A stretch of DNA of 12,369 nucleotides from Candidatus Alkanophagales archaeon (GTDB taxonomy: Archaea > Halobacteriota > Syntropharchaeia > Alkanophagales > B39-G2). Below are positions 6,486 to 12,369 of the stretch, piece after piece. Position 1 is the stretch's first letter. The number at the start of each line of letters is the position of its first letter. The stretch is taken from positions 1-12,369 of the forward strand of contig QMVQ01000027.1 of assembly GCA_003661185.1 (NCBI GenBank), given 5' to 3'. The notes under the pieces were generated by a model. That model did not search any database. It had not been told where the DNA came from and was given only the letters and a program-made list of their open reading frames with translations. The position numbers were made by a program, and so were the translations under genes.

Positions 6486-6590
6486 TCAGGAGGAGAAGCT
6501 TGAAGTACTCCGACCAAATCTCGGGCTCCGCAGGGGTCTAGGGCTTACGACCTCGCCGCACTTCCGCACGAGCTCTTTCGCAAAGCTCAT
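6486..6590 (-). pseudogene. N-terminal piece of the membrane protein gene, displaced by a one-base shift
   Basis: ATG 6590 opens a frame reading MSFAKELVRKCGEVVSPRP, then in-frame Leu-Arg-Ser-rich nonsense to a TGA at 6486. At the run of four C on the minus strand (6533-6536) a one-base shift joins it to the frame of the membrane protein: ...VVSPRP-PAEPEIWSEYFK... With one C restored the gene would be about 188 residues, starting 25 bases from the divergent ATG 6616. The break could be a real mutation, a homopolymer miscall, or less likely programmed -1 frameshifting. Confidence 0.5.
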
Positions 6591-6615
6591 AAGCCGCCCG
6601 TAACAACATTGCCCT

Positions 6616-6987
6616 ATGAAGAAGGGGAAGGGCTACGTGGCGGGACCGTTTTTCACGCAGGCGGAAGAGAGGTTCATGCGGGGGGTCAAAGAGGAGTTGA
6701 GTGTCGCCGGCGTTGAAGTCAAAACGCCGCTGGACATAGGCTATGTTGCCGGCGGCTCCGCCGAGGTCTTTGAGGCGGATTTACAAGCGATTCGGGAGTG
6801 CGACGTGCTCGTTGCGATACTTGATGGGCACGACGCCGGGACGATGTGCGAGGTCGGCTACGCACGTGCGCTCGGGAAGCGCATCATTGGACTATGGACC
6901 GACAAGGAGCGAAGGCTCGACCCCTTCGTGCAGTGGCTGTGCGACGAGGTCGTCACGAGCTTGAAGGAGCTGAGAAAGAAGGTCTGA
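6616..6987 (+). CDS. Nucleoside 2-deoxyribosyltransferase-family protein
   Basis: The 123-residue product has the compact Rossmann-like fold of the nucleoside 2-deoxyribosyltransferase family. 'GYVAGPFFTQAE' at 6-17 corresponds to the family's N-terminal phosphate/substrate loop. 'CDVLVAILDGHDAGTMCEVGYA' at 62-82 carries the Asp70/Asp73 pair and the catalytic-type nucleophile Glu79. Classic enzymes swap bases between deoxyribosides in salvage; relatives hydrolyse nucleotide N-glycosidic bonds. The substrate cannot be inferred, and some archaeal members are of unknown activity. ATG 6616 is chosen because the family motif begins at once after it; no ribosome site is seen. The gene stands alone, divergent from the broken membrane protein gene. 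Confidence 0.85.
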   Translation: MKKGKGYVAGPFFTQAEERFMRGVKEELSVAGVEVKTPLDIGYVAGGSAEVFEADLQAIRECDVLVAILDGHDAGTMCEVGYARALGKRIIGLWTDKERRLDPFVQWLCDEVVTSLKELRKKV

Positions 6988-7081
6988 CCGGCTCGTGCGT
7001 TGCGTCCGCACGTGCAAGGCTCCGAGGCGGCATGCCTCAATTCAAGCTCGTCAAGACGGGCTGAAAGCAGCGCTTCCCTGC

Positions 7082-7124
7082 AAGAGGTTCTAATCTCCTC
7101 TTAGGCTTTTCACTCCTTATTTTA
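7082..7124 (+). terminator. Hairpin plus T-rich tract after the deoxyribosyltransferase-like gene
   Basis: AAGAGG (7082-7087) pairs perfectly with CCTCTT (7097-7102) around a nine-base loop. It is followed by a pyrimidine-rich stretch with T4 runs (CTTTTC at 7106-7111 and TTATTTTAC at 7117-7125). It lies between a plus-strand gene end (6987) and the convergent rps8e stop (7165), where a terminator is expected. A second inverted repeat, CGTGCG/CGCACG, is at 6994-7012. The region 6988-7164 otherwise shows no gene. Confidence 0.35.
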
Positions 7125-7164
7125 CGACAGGCTCTGCAGAGTTGAGTTTCGCCAAAGCTCGTCG

Positions 7165-7545
7165 TTACACCAGCAGTTCTGCGTTTATCACGCCGCCCTG
7201 CCCGGGGCGGTTCGTGACGACCGCATCTCCGAGCTCCGTTTCGATGATTGCGCCCTTAGTTATGATGTTTCGCCGTGAAAACAGTGGGTTCGCCGGATTT
7301 TCCTTCACCCTCAGAATCTTGGCTTTCACGGTTACGCCCTTCCGTGGGTCTGAGACGTTTGCGACGTCGCATCGTAGGAGCCGCACCTTGCGGTTGCCGC
7401 CCCGCACCCTTATGACCTTACGGACGGTCTCGCCGAGCGCCGTCTCGGACGGCGGACGCCCCAACTCGTACTTTCTCTTCTTCCTGTGCTTGTGGTACCT
7501 GCCACCCGAGGGCTTCCTCCTCGCCCTCCCGTGCCACACCGCCAT
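7165..7545 (-). CDS. rps8e: 30S ribosomal protein S8e
   Basis: The 126-residue, strongly basic product matches archaeal S8e along its length. It starts [18 protein letters not shown] and continues '[17 protein letters not shown]', the diagnostic N-terminal tail. The middle has '[13 protein letters not shown]' and the end '[24 protein letters not shown]' (read in pieces), typical of the family, with normal length. S8e is a small-subunit protein found in archaea and eukaryotes, not bacteria. ATG 7545 is fixed by the conserved N-terminus; the AT box 7567-7574 lies about 22 bases upstream, consistent with a leaderless mRNA. No other ribosomal genes adjoin it. Confidence 0.97.
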   Translation of the reverse strand: MAVWHGRARRKPSGGRYHKHRKKRKYELGRPPSETALGETVRKVIRVRGGNRKVRLLRCDVANVSDPRKGVTVKAKILRVKENPANPLFSRRNIITKGAIIETELGDAVVTNRPGQGGVINAELLV

Positions 7546-7566
7546 GCAAAATGAGTTGGTAACCCC

Positions 7567-7574
7567 ATTAAAAA
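7567..7574 (-). promoter_or_regulatory. TATA-like box of rps8e
   Basis: ATTAAAAA (minus strand TTTTTAAT) ends 22 bases ahead of the rps8e ATG, the spacing of a leaderless archaeal start. On the plus strand the same box could start a transcript near 7596-7598, at the left arm of the long inverted repeat described separately. Confidence 0.5.
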
Positions 7575-7595
7575 TGCTTTCGCTCGCAAGAGGGG

Positions 7596-7752
7596 TGCCG
7601 AGAGTTACGTGTGGATTTGAAGCTTGAGCCGCATGCCGCCACCGCCGCTCCTAGGCATGGCTGGCGAGCCGAAGTGGGGGGAGTACGGTGGCTCATAGCT
7701 CTCCCGTCTCGCCCCTCGTTGAGGAGCGAGCTAAATCGATTGCATCTCGGCA
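7596..7752. other. GC-rich structured segment, candidate non-coding RNA
   Basis: The 400 bases between rps8e and the EVE operon show no convincing gene; open frames on both strands there lack starts and family motifs. This segment has layered complementarity. TGCCGAGA (7596-7603) pairs perfectly with TCTCGGCA (7745-7752) and encloses 141 bases. Inside, GCCACCG near 7635-7641 is complementary to CGGTGGC near 7687-7693. A strong hairpin runs CTCGC-C-CCTC-GTT-GAGG-A-GCGAG at 7708-7730 (nine pairs, one mismatch). An AT box (7567-7574) lies at promoter distance on the plus strand. No RNase P or SRP RNA signature was found. The strand is not determined and expression is inferred only. Confidence 0.35.
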
Positions 7753-7803
7753 GTGAGTTTATTCCGGTGACGTGGATGTTGAAGCGATACGTGGGCTTTC
7801 TAC

Positions 7804-7834
7804 GGGCAGGGAATAGTGCCCCTCCCTGAAGGGG
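7804..7834. repeat. Overlapping, mutually exclusive hairpins
   Basis: Three perfect stems share bases: GGGCA 7804-7808 with TGCCC 7817-7821; CAGGGA 7807-7812 with TCCCTG 7823-7828; and CCCCT 7819-7823 with AGGGG 7830-7834. The middle stem excludes the other two. The segment ends 19 bases before the AT box of the EVE operon, so it is upstream of, not within, the predicted leader. Confidence 0.35.
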
Positions 7835-7852
7835 TTTGCAAGCGACAGAAAG

Positions 7853-7863
7853 GTAAAAATATT
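7853..7863 (+). promoter_or_regulatory. Predicted TATA box of the EVE-DUF499-methylase operon
   Basis: GTAAAAATATT is the only strong AT box in the 150 bases before the operon. It predicts a start near 7885 and a leader of about 60 bases holding GGAGGC and GGGGGA purine runs, a short upstream ORF and the AAAGGTG site before ATG 7946. Confidence 0.5.
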
Positions 7864-7913
7864 GGGTCAGAACGAACAAGTTAAGGAGGCGCCGGGGGAA
7901 CTTGGGGGAATTC

Positions 7914-7949
7914 ATGACCTCGGCGATTGTTGAAAAAGGTGTGCGATGA
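7914..7949 (+). CDS. Possible 11-codon upstream ORF overlapping the EVE start
   Basis: ATG 7914 opens [11 protein letters not shown] and stops with TGA at 7947-7949, which overlaps ATG 7946 of the EVE gene. A GGGGGA run precedes it by a few bases. The tight overlap resembles the ATGA junctions inside the operon and could couple translation of the first gene to a leader peptide. At this length chance is a real possibility. Confidence 0.25.
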   Translation: MTSAIVEKGVR

Positions 7950-8398
7950 TGACTTATTGGCTCTGTATAGCTAACGAGGAGAATTGGAAAGTGATAAAGA
8001 AGCGGAACGTGTGGGGTGTTCCTGAGAGGTATAAGAATACGATAGCCAGAGTGAAGCCGGGGGATAAACTTCTGGTCTATCTCAAGCAGGAGAAGGTAGG
8101 GGACAAGCCATCGAGGATCGTCGCCGTTTATGAATCTATTTCCGATGCTTTCAAAGATTCCACGAGAATTTTCAGCTCTAAGGGACTGAGGAGTGATGAG
8201 GTATTCCCTTGGCGTGTTAAGATCAAGCCTGTAAAGATTTTTGGTAAACCGGTGGAGTTCAAGCCCCTAATTCCAAAGTTGAAGTTCATCACGAACAAGA
8301 GGAAATGGAGCGGTCATCTTATGGGTAAGGCTATGAGAGAGATCCCGGAAGAGGATTACAATTTGATCATAAACGTAGGATCTGGGGTGGGAGAGTGA
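7946..8398 (+). CDS. EVE-domain protein (UPF0310-like)
   Basis: The 150-residue product is a stand-alone EVE domain, a PUA-like fold. It begins [19 protein letters not shown], followed by the hallmark '[20 protein letters not shown]' at 23-42, '[11 protein letters not shown]' at 87-97 and the C-terminal '[19 protein letters not shown]' at 121-139. EVE domains bind modified bases in DNA or RNA, and several are fused to restriction nucleases or McrB-type motors as modification readers. Here it is the first gene of an operon with a methyltransferase, so it may read that enzyme's mark or phage DNA modification (inference). Start ATG 7946 follows an AAAGGTG site; ATG 7949 is equally possible. Its stop overlaps the DUF499 GTG by four bases. 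Arg codons are mainly AGA/AGG, unlike genes to the left. Confidence 0.92.
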   Translation: MMTYWLCIANEENWKVIKKRNVWGVPERYKNTIARVKPGDKLLVYLKQEKVGDKPSRIVAVYESISDAFKDSTRIFSSKGLRSDEVFPWRVKIKPVKIFGKPVEFKPLIPKLKFITNKRKWSGHLMGKAMREIPEEDYNLIINVGSGVGE

Positions 8399-11139
8399 TC
8401 AGCCTCAGAAATGTTTGGGAAGTTTGCGAGTTTAGTGATGAAATAAAATACGGAAAACTTGATAGGAAAAAGTTCGCCGTGGAGTTATACGACGTTCTCA
8501 GCGGTAAGGCGGATGAAGCTTACTTAAACCCAGAGAAGTTTCTCAAGAATACGTATTTAACATCCGACATGAAAGCTCTTCTCGTAGGAGCCCTGAAAAG
8601 GTTGGCTAAAAACGAGGGCTCAGCGGTTTATGTTCTTGACACGGAGTTTGGTGGCGGAAAGACCCATTCGCTCCTGTTGTTATATCACGTATTCAGGAAC
8701 AGGAATTTAGGAACTCAGTACATTCGGCAGTATGGCATAGATAAGGAATACGGCATTCTCGAAGTGCCGGAGGTCGATGTGGCAGCGATCGACTGCAGAT
8801 GGATGGAGAAGGAGACCCTCTGGGGCGGACTTGCGCATGCCCTCGGAAAGTACGAGGCTTTGGAAAAATCCGATTTAAGAAAAACACCACCCAAAAACGT
8901 TGACGAGATAAGAAATCTCTTCACAAAACCCACTTTGATCCTAATAGACGAACTACCAATCTATCTCGTCACAGCTTCAGCTACGGATATAAAGGTAGGG
9001 GGCACGAATCTGATGGAGCTAACACTTAACTTTTTAACAGTTTTAAGCAGTGCGGTTTCGACTACAAACAACACACTACTTGTTCTAACACTTACCGGCA
9101 AGCAATCAATGTACGAGAGGTATGTAGAGGCTGTTAAGAAGAGGCTTAAAGGGAAAGAGGAAAGCAAAGTTCTTGATGCGATTGAAGCCGTCCACGAGCA
9201 CTTTACAAGCTCTGTATCGAGGCAGGCTCAGTTTCTGATTCCGGTCAGAGATGTGGAAATATACAGAGTCATCCAGAAAAGGCTAGTAAAGTCGTTCAAT
9301 ACAAATGAGGTTAAGAGGGTCGTTGAGACTTTTCACAAGTATTACGATGAGAAGGGTTTGATAAGCGATCCGAGATATACAAGGGATGTAATGGAAGCGG
9401 TTTATCCTTTCCATCCGTTTTTAATAGATGCTTTGCATGAGAGGGTTGCGACGATAGACAAGTTCAACAGGACGAGAGGCGCGTTATGGTTGCTCTCTCT
9501 GGTTTTGCACTATATATACAAAAACAAGATCGACTGCAAGCTCGTCACGACGGGGGATGTTCCGTTAGACGATCCGACGGTTAGAGACACTCTGACCTCC
9601 CAGCTCGGCAGAAGCGAATACATCAGCGTGGTGAATACGGATGTGATAGAGAAGGCGAGGAAATTAGACGAGCATAGGAACGTGAAGTTTGCGGAGAGGA
9701 TTGCGAGAGCGATTTACCTGTGCTCCCTTATTGAAGCTGCGAAGATACCGGGGGTGAAGCCCTATGAGATCAAGTTTGCGATTTGCGGACCGGGGGAGGA
9801 TCCCAATATAGTTGATGAAATTCTGTTAGAGATGGAAAGGGAGTTCTGGTATTTGTACAGGCGGAACGGGGCTTACTACTTCTGGAAGGAGCCGGGCATA
9901 AATAAGGTCATTTACGACTACAAGAAAGAGGTTACTGGTGAAGAGGTCGAGAACAAAATAACTTCCACGCTCAAGTCCCTTTTCAAAGCTAAGGATAAAG
10001 TAAAGGTCGTATGGGATCAAAGCGAGCTTGAAGACAAAGAAGACCTGAGAATATTCGTTTCGCCCGAACCTTTGACGGGGGAGGATATTGAAAGAATTCT
10101 CAGCACCACGCCGAGTGGCAAGCCGAGAGCATACAAGAATTCAATAATCTTCGTTTGCCCGGACGAGGATATGCTTGAAGAGGCGAAAAACTCTGCGAGA
10201 GAAGTTTGCGCGATCGAAAAAGCGCAGAAAGACGAAAGGATAAAGCCTGACAAGTCGAGAGTCAAGGAGCTGAGGGGGAGGTTGGAAAATGCCAAGGGCG
10301 AGCTAACAGCTAGCTGTTTTAACGCATTCCTGAATGTTGGATACACGCTCGTCGGGACCGGAGCCGTGAAGATAGAAGATATACCCGTCGCCGACGAGAG
10401 CGCTCGCAAAGCCAAAAACCTCGCCGACGTCGTAGTGAATTACCTAAGGGGCAAGATGCAGCTCCTCGAATCAATTTCCCCGGAATCGGTGCTCGATCAG
10501 GTGATCAAGCAGGTTGAGGTCATCTCTAAAGAATTCGATAAGGGATGCGTCAAGGTCGAAGAAATCTACAAGGCTATCAGGCAGGATAGAAGGTTGCCTT
10601 ATATCTTAAGCGGCAGTGCCGTGATTGAAGCTATCAATAGTGGGGTTAAGAAGGAACTCTTTGGTTACGCAGACGAACTCGAAGAGGTGGACGGGAAGTT
10701 CAAAGCGAGGATTGGAGAGGAGGTAAAAGCATCTTGGGATGGTTACATCATAAGAAAAGATTACGTCGCACCTCCGAAACCGACTATACCAGTGGAGCCG
10801 GGAAAGTCCGGATCCGACGAAGAGCCTGTTACTCCAAAGCAAAAGCAAACGTACAAAATCCCGATAGACGGTTACGATAAGTTAGCGTCCACGTTGAACG
10901 CAATTTTGATTTTGAAAGTTTCAGAAAGCATTGAATGCGACATATCCATAGCGATTGAAGCTGACGGGGATACAATCTCGATCAAGAGCGACCTAAGTGA
11001 TGTGAACAGAATTAAGAGGTTGATAGAATCAATCAGATCGACCTACGGTCAGATTAAGATTTCTGGAGAGCTTGAGATAAGCTCTGAAGAAGATATATCA
11101 GAGGAACTGGAGCGTTACGGTCTCAGGTGGATTTCATGA
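8395..11139 (+). CDS. DUF499-family P-loop ATPase, defence-associated
   Basis: The 914-residue product is a large ATPase. The Walker A loop '[18 protein letters not shown]' is at 83-100 with Lys89, using the GGGKTH form of DUF499 and BrxC/PglY-like ATPases. The Walker B strand '[13 protein letters not shown]' is at 179-191 with Asp185-Glu186. '[17 protein letters not shown]' at 335-351 and '[18 protein letters not shown]' at 358-375 are further family landmarks. A Pro-rich linker (about 788-819) separates a C-terminal beta/alpha domain (about 820-914), perhaps a protein-interaction module. DUF499 proteins occur beside DUF1156 methylases in defence islands and probably work as ATP-driven motors or sensors. 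GTG 8395 is chosen because GTGA overlaps the EVE stop. The 3' end overlaps the next ATG in ATGA. Arg codons are nearly all AGR. Confidence 0.93.
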   Translation: MISLRNVWEVCEFSDEIKYGKLDRKKFAVELYDVLSGKADEAYLNPEKFLKNTYLTSDMKALLVGALKRLAKNEGSAVYVLDTEFGGGKTHSLLLLYHVFRNRNLGTQYIRQYGIDKEYGILEVPEVDVAAIDCRWMEKETLWGGLAHALGKYEALEKSDLRKTPPKNVDEIRNLFTKPTLILIDELPIYLVTASATDIKVGGTNLMELTLNFLTVLSSAVSTTNNTLLVLTLTGKQSMYERYVEAVKKRLKGKEESKVLDAIEAVHEHFTSSVSRQAQFLIPVRDVEIYRVIQKRLVKSFNTNEVKRVVETFHKYYDEKGLISDPRYTRDVMEAVYPFHPFLIDALHERVATIDKFNRTRGALWLLSLVLHYIYKNKIDCKLVTTGDVPLDDPTVRDTLTSQLGRSEYISVVNTDVIEKARKLDEHRNVKFAERIARAIYLCSLIEAAKIPGVKPYEIKFAICGPGEDPNIVDEILLEMEREFWYLYRRNGAYYFWKEPGINKVIYDYKKEVTGEEVENKITSTLKSLFKAKDKVKVVWDQSELEDKEDLRIFVSPEPLTGEDIERILSTTPSGKPRAYKNSIIFVCPDEDMLEEAKNSAREVCAIEKAQKDERIKPDKSRVKELRGRLENAKGELTASCFNAFLNVGYTLVGTGAVKIEDIPVADESARKAKNLADVVVNYLRGKMQLLESISPESVLDQVIKQVEVISKEFDKGCVKVEEIYKAIRQDRRLPYILSGSAVIEAINSGVKKELFGYADELEEVDGKFKARIGEEVKASWDGYIIRKDYVAPPKPTIPVEPGKSGSDEEPVTPKQKQTYKIPIDGYDKLASTLNAILILKVSESIECDISIAIEADGDTISIKSDLSDVNRIKRLIESIRSTYGQIKISGELEISSEEDISEELERYGLRWIS

Positions 11140-11489
11140 GGAAGCACAAGCACATGCTTTTAAGAAGTAAAAGCGGTAAAACCGTCTCTCTCTGCGTGGA
11201 ATTCGAGGAGGGCGGGAAAACTAAGAGGATTTACTTGGCTAAGGTTCACGGGTGGAAAGTCGGTTTGGCGTGCAAGCACTTCAGCTTCGAATCTGACGGC
11301 TGGAGCGATGAGGTGGCGAGGGCTTTCGTCGGGCTGAACGCTTTGAGATTGTCCAAGGAGGAGTGGGAGGCGAGGAAGTTCGCAAACGTCGTTAAAGGGT
11401 TGAACAAGCTCGAACTCCACTTCTGGGCGAGCAAGTTTTTAGACGATCGTGAAAGAGCGGATAGGGCTTGGAGGGCTATGTATGACTGA
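11136..11489 (+). CDS. Unrecognised 117-residue protein of the DUF499/DUF1156 operon
   Basis: The start is ATG 11136, which overlaps the DUF499 stop in ATGA; GTG 11127 in frame would add three residues. The product is basic at the N-terminus ([20 protein letters not shown]), then has beta-like segments 'LCVEFEEGGKTKRIYLAKVH', a Cys-His patch 'GLACKHFSFE', and a helical C-terminal half rich in Arg, Glu and Trp ('KEEWEARKFANVVKGLN', 'HFWASKFLDDRERADRAW'). No signal peptide or membrane segment is seen. I do not recognise the family and assign no activity. Translation-coupled overlaps on both sides (4 and 8 bases) argue that it is a dedicated partner made in step with the ATPase and methylase, perhaps a nucleic-acid-binding or adaptor subunit (inference). 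It could be a shortened relative of small DUFs found in such operons. Confidence 0.85.
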   Translation: MRKHKHMLLRSKSGKTVSLCVEFEEGGKTKRIYLAKVHGWKVGLACKHFSFESDGWSDEVARAFVGLNALRLSKEEWEARKFANVVKGLNKLELHFWASKFLDDRERADRAWRAMYD

Positions 11490-12369
11490 TGAGAGGTTGA
11501 TAGAGGTTGAGGATTTCGGCTTGTTGAAGCTTTTTGAGGGTATTAGCGAGGAAGCGAGAAAAGAGAAGCTTGCAGTTCCTCCGATAAACAAACTGTTGTA
11601 TTGGTGGACTCGGAAACCTTTGGTAGTCGGTAGAACTTTGGCTTTGCTCTCTACAATTCCAGCTCCGAAGGATGAAGATGGCGGGATAACCGCTGAAAAG
11701 ATAGGAGCGGTAGTAACTGAGGTCAGGAGATTAATCGGGTTGAGTTCGAACGAGAGAGCTTACAAGAACTATCCAGACGGTGAGGGTTACAGGAAGCTGT
11801 TGGATTTCGATCCTCCAAGCGTTTTAGTGATGGACCCCTTCGCCGGGCAGGGGAACCTGATGTTCGAGGTTGCGGGACTCGAGCTTAAGGCTATTGCGAT
11901 GGACTACAACCCCGTGGCTTACGTCTTGATGAAGGCGATTCTTGAGTATCCCAAAAAATACCCGAATTTGGCTGAAGATGTTGAAAAATACGGTAAGGAG
12001 TTGATAGAGAGAACGAAGAAGGAACTCGGCAGGTTTTACGAGAGGGAAGGTAGAACGGCGTTGAACTACATCTGGTGCTGGTGCATAAGGTGTCCTTACT
12101 GCGGGCAGAGGGCGCCGCTGACGAACCAGATGTGGCTCGACAAGAACAGAAAGATAGGATACTGGTTCAGGTTCAAGGATAAGGACTTTGAGGTCGAAAT
12201 AAGACAACTTTCCGAGGAAGAGGGGAACAAGTTTACGCAGAAAGAAGGAAGTGTCGTCTGCGAGAGGGCTTTTGGTGGCTGCGGAAACACGATAAGCTAC
12301 GAGCACATGACGAGGGATATTGCTGAAAGGAGAGATAAAGAGTTGATTGCTGTCGTCGTTAAGAACAGA
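11482..12369 (+). CDS. DUF1156-type DNA methyltransferase, 3' truncated by window edge
   Basis: ATG 11482 opens a frame that runs to the right edge (296 codons seen). It overlaps the preceding gene by eight bases. 'PPINKLLYWWTRKPLVVGR' at 33-51 is the DUF1156 signature, equivalent to the WWARRPL motif. 'VLVMDPFAGQGNLMFEVAG' at 114-132 is the SAM-binding motif I, followed by 'IAMDYNPVAY' at 138-147, the acidic motif II. A zinc-knuckle-like insertion has Cys199, Cys201, Cys204 and Cys207 ('CWCIRCPYCG'), with Cys260 and Cys267 further on. The catalytic D/N-PP-Y motif should lie beyond the window, so the amino-methylation target (adenine N6 or cytosine N4) cannot be confirmed. Whole members usually have 800-1000 residues. 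The likely role is to mark host DNA, with the DUF499 ATPase acting on unmarked or foreign DNA (inference). Confidence 0.9.
   Translation, partial: MTDERLIEVEDFGLLKLFEGISEEARKEKLAVPPINKLLYWWTRKPLVVGRTLALLSTIPAPKDEDGGITAEKIGAVVTEVRRLIGLSSNERAYKNYPDGEGYRKLLDFDPPSVLVMDPFAGQGNLMFEVAGLELKAIAMDYNPVAYVLMKAILEYPKKYPNLAEDVEKYGKELIERTKKELGRFYEREGRTALNYIWCWCIRCPYCGQRAPLTNQMWLDKNRKIGYWFRFKDKDFEVEIRQLSEEEGNKFTQKEGSVVCERAFGGCGNTISYEHMTRDIAERRDKELIAVVVKNR

Noticed and set aside
6616..6987. Defence role for the deoxyribosyltransferase-like protein (TIR- or CBASS-like effector)
   Set aside because: The fold is distantly similar to some NAD-degrading effectors, but the gene is solitary, separate from the right-hand operon by rps8e, and its codon use matches the core genes.
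7596..7860. RNase P RNA or SRP RNA in the gap
   Set aside because: I looked for the GAGGAAAGTCC-type core and its partner, and for the SRP GGAAGGAAGCA-type loop, on both strands; neither is present. The structure is left unnamed.
7568..7915. Open frames on both strands in the gap between rps8e and the EVE gene (115 codons minus, 72 codons plus)
   Set aside because: No ribosome site, no family motif, odd Arg/Ser/Pro-rich composition, and they cross promoter boxes of both neighbours. The segment looks like non-coding, structured DNA.
11824..12306. 160-codon minus-strand ORF opposite the DUF1156 methylase
   Set aside because: It lies wholly antisense to a frame that carries clear SAM-binding and zinc-knuckle motifs; it is a shadow ORF.
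1..12369. CRISPR array or insertion sequence
   Set aside because: No regularly spaced direct repeats, transposase motifs or terminal inverted repeats with target duplications were found. The 8-bp inverted repeat at 7596/7745 has no flanking duplication.

Overview
The window is archaeal. The evidence is a ribosomal protein S8e gene, the archaeal AroA'/AroB' entry to aromatic amino acid synthesis, an archaeal-type thiazole synthase with His at the sulfur-donor position, a tRNA gene with no encoded CCA, and TATA-like boxes about 22-30 bases ahead of likely leaderless starts. A euryarchaeote is most likely (an Archaeoglobi- or ANME/Syntropharchaeia-like lineage would fit), but I cannot name the genus from sequence alone.

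Left and centre (1-7545) is a mosaic of short housekeeping units. From the left: the end of a PIN-domain protein; a tiny putative membrane peptide on the minus strand; a TatD-type hydrolase; a class I aminotransferase (minus); tRNA-Thr(TGT), which shares an AT box with the aminotransferase; a small unknown ORF that looks frameshifted; and thi4 (minus), divergent from the aroA'-aroB' pair. AroA' condenses a ketosugar phosphate with aspartate semialdehyde, and AroB' oxidatively deaminates and cyclises the product to 3-dehydroquinate. Next come a two-helix membrane protein (minus) whose N-terminal part sits in another frame, a nucleoside 2-deoxyribosyltransferase-family protein, and rps8e (minus).

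Bases 7546-7945 hold no convincing gene. They contain the rps8e promoter, a GC-rich block with long-range complementarity (a structured-RNA candidate), the promoter of the next operon and a short upstream ORF.

Right side (7946-12369) is one tightly overlapping plus-strand operon: an EVE-domain protein, a 914-residue DUF499 P-loop ATPase, a 117-residue protein I do not recognise, and a DUF1156-type DNA methyltransferase cut by the right edge. All junctions overlap by 4-8 bases. Arg codons change from mostly CGN to almost all AGA/AGG here, as expected for a transferred island. DUF499 plus DUF1156 methylase pairs belong to defence-island gene sets related to DISARM/Pgl-like systems. An EVE protein, of a fold known to read modified bases, as first gene suggests a modification-sensing defence system whose other parts (for example helicase or nuclease) may lie past the right edge.
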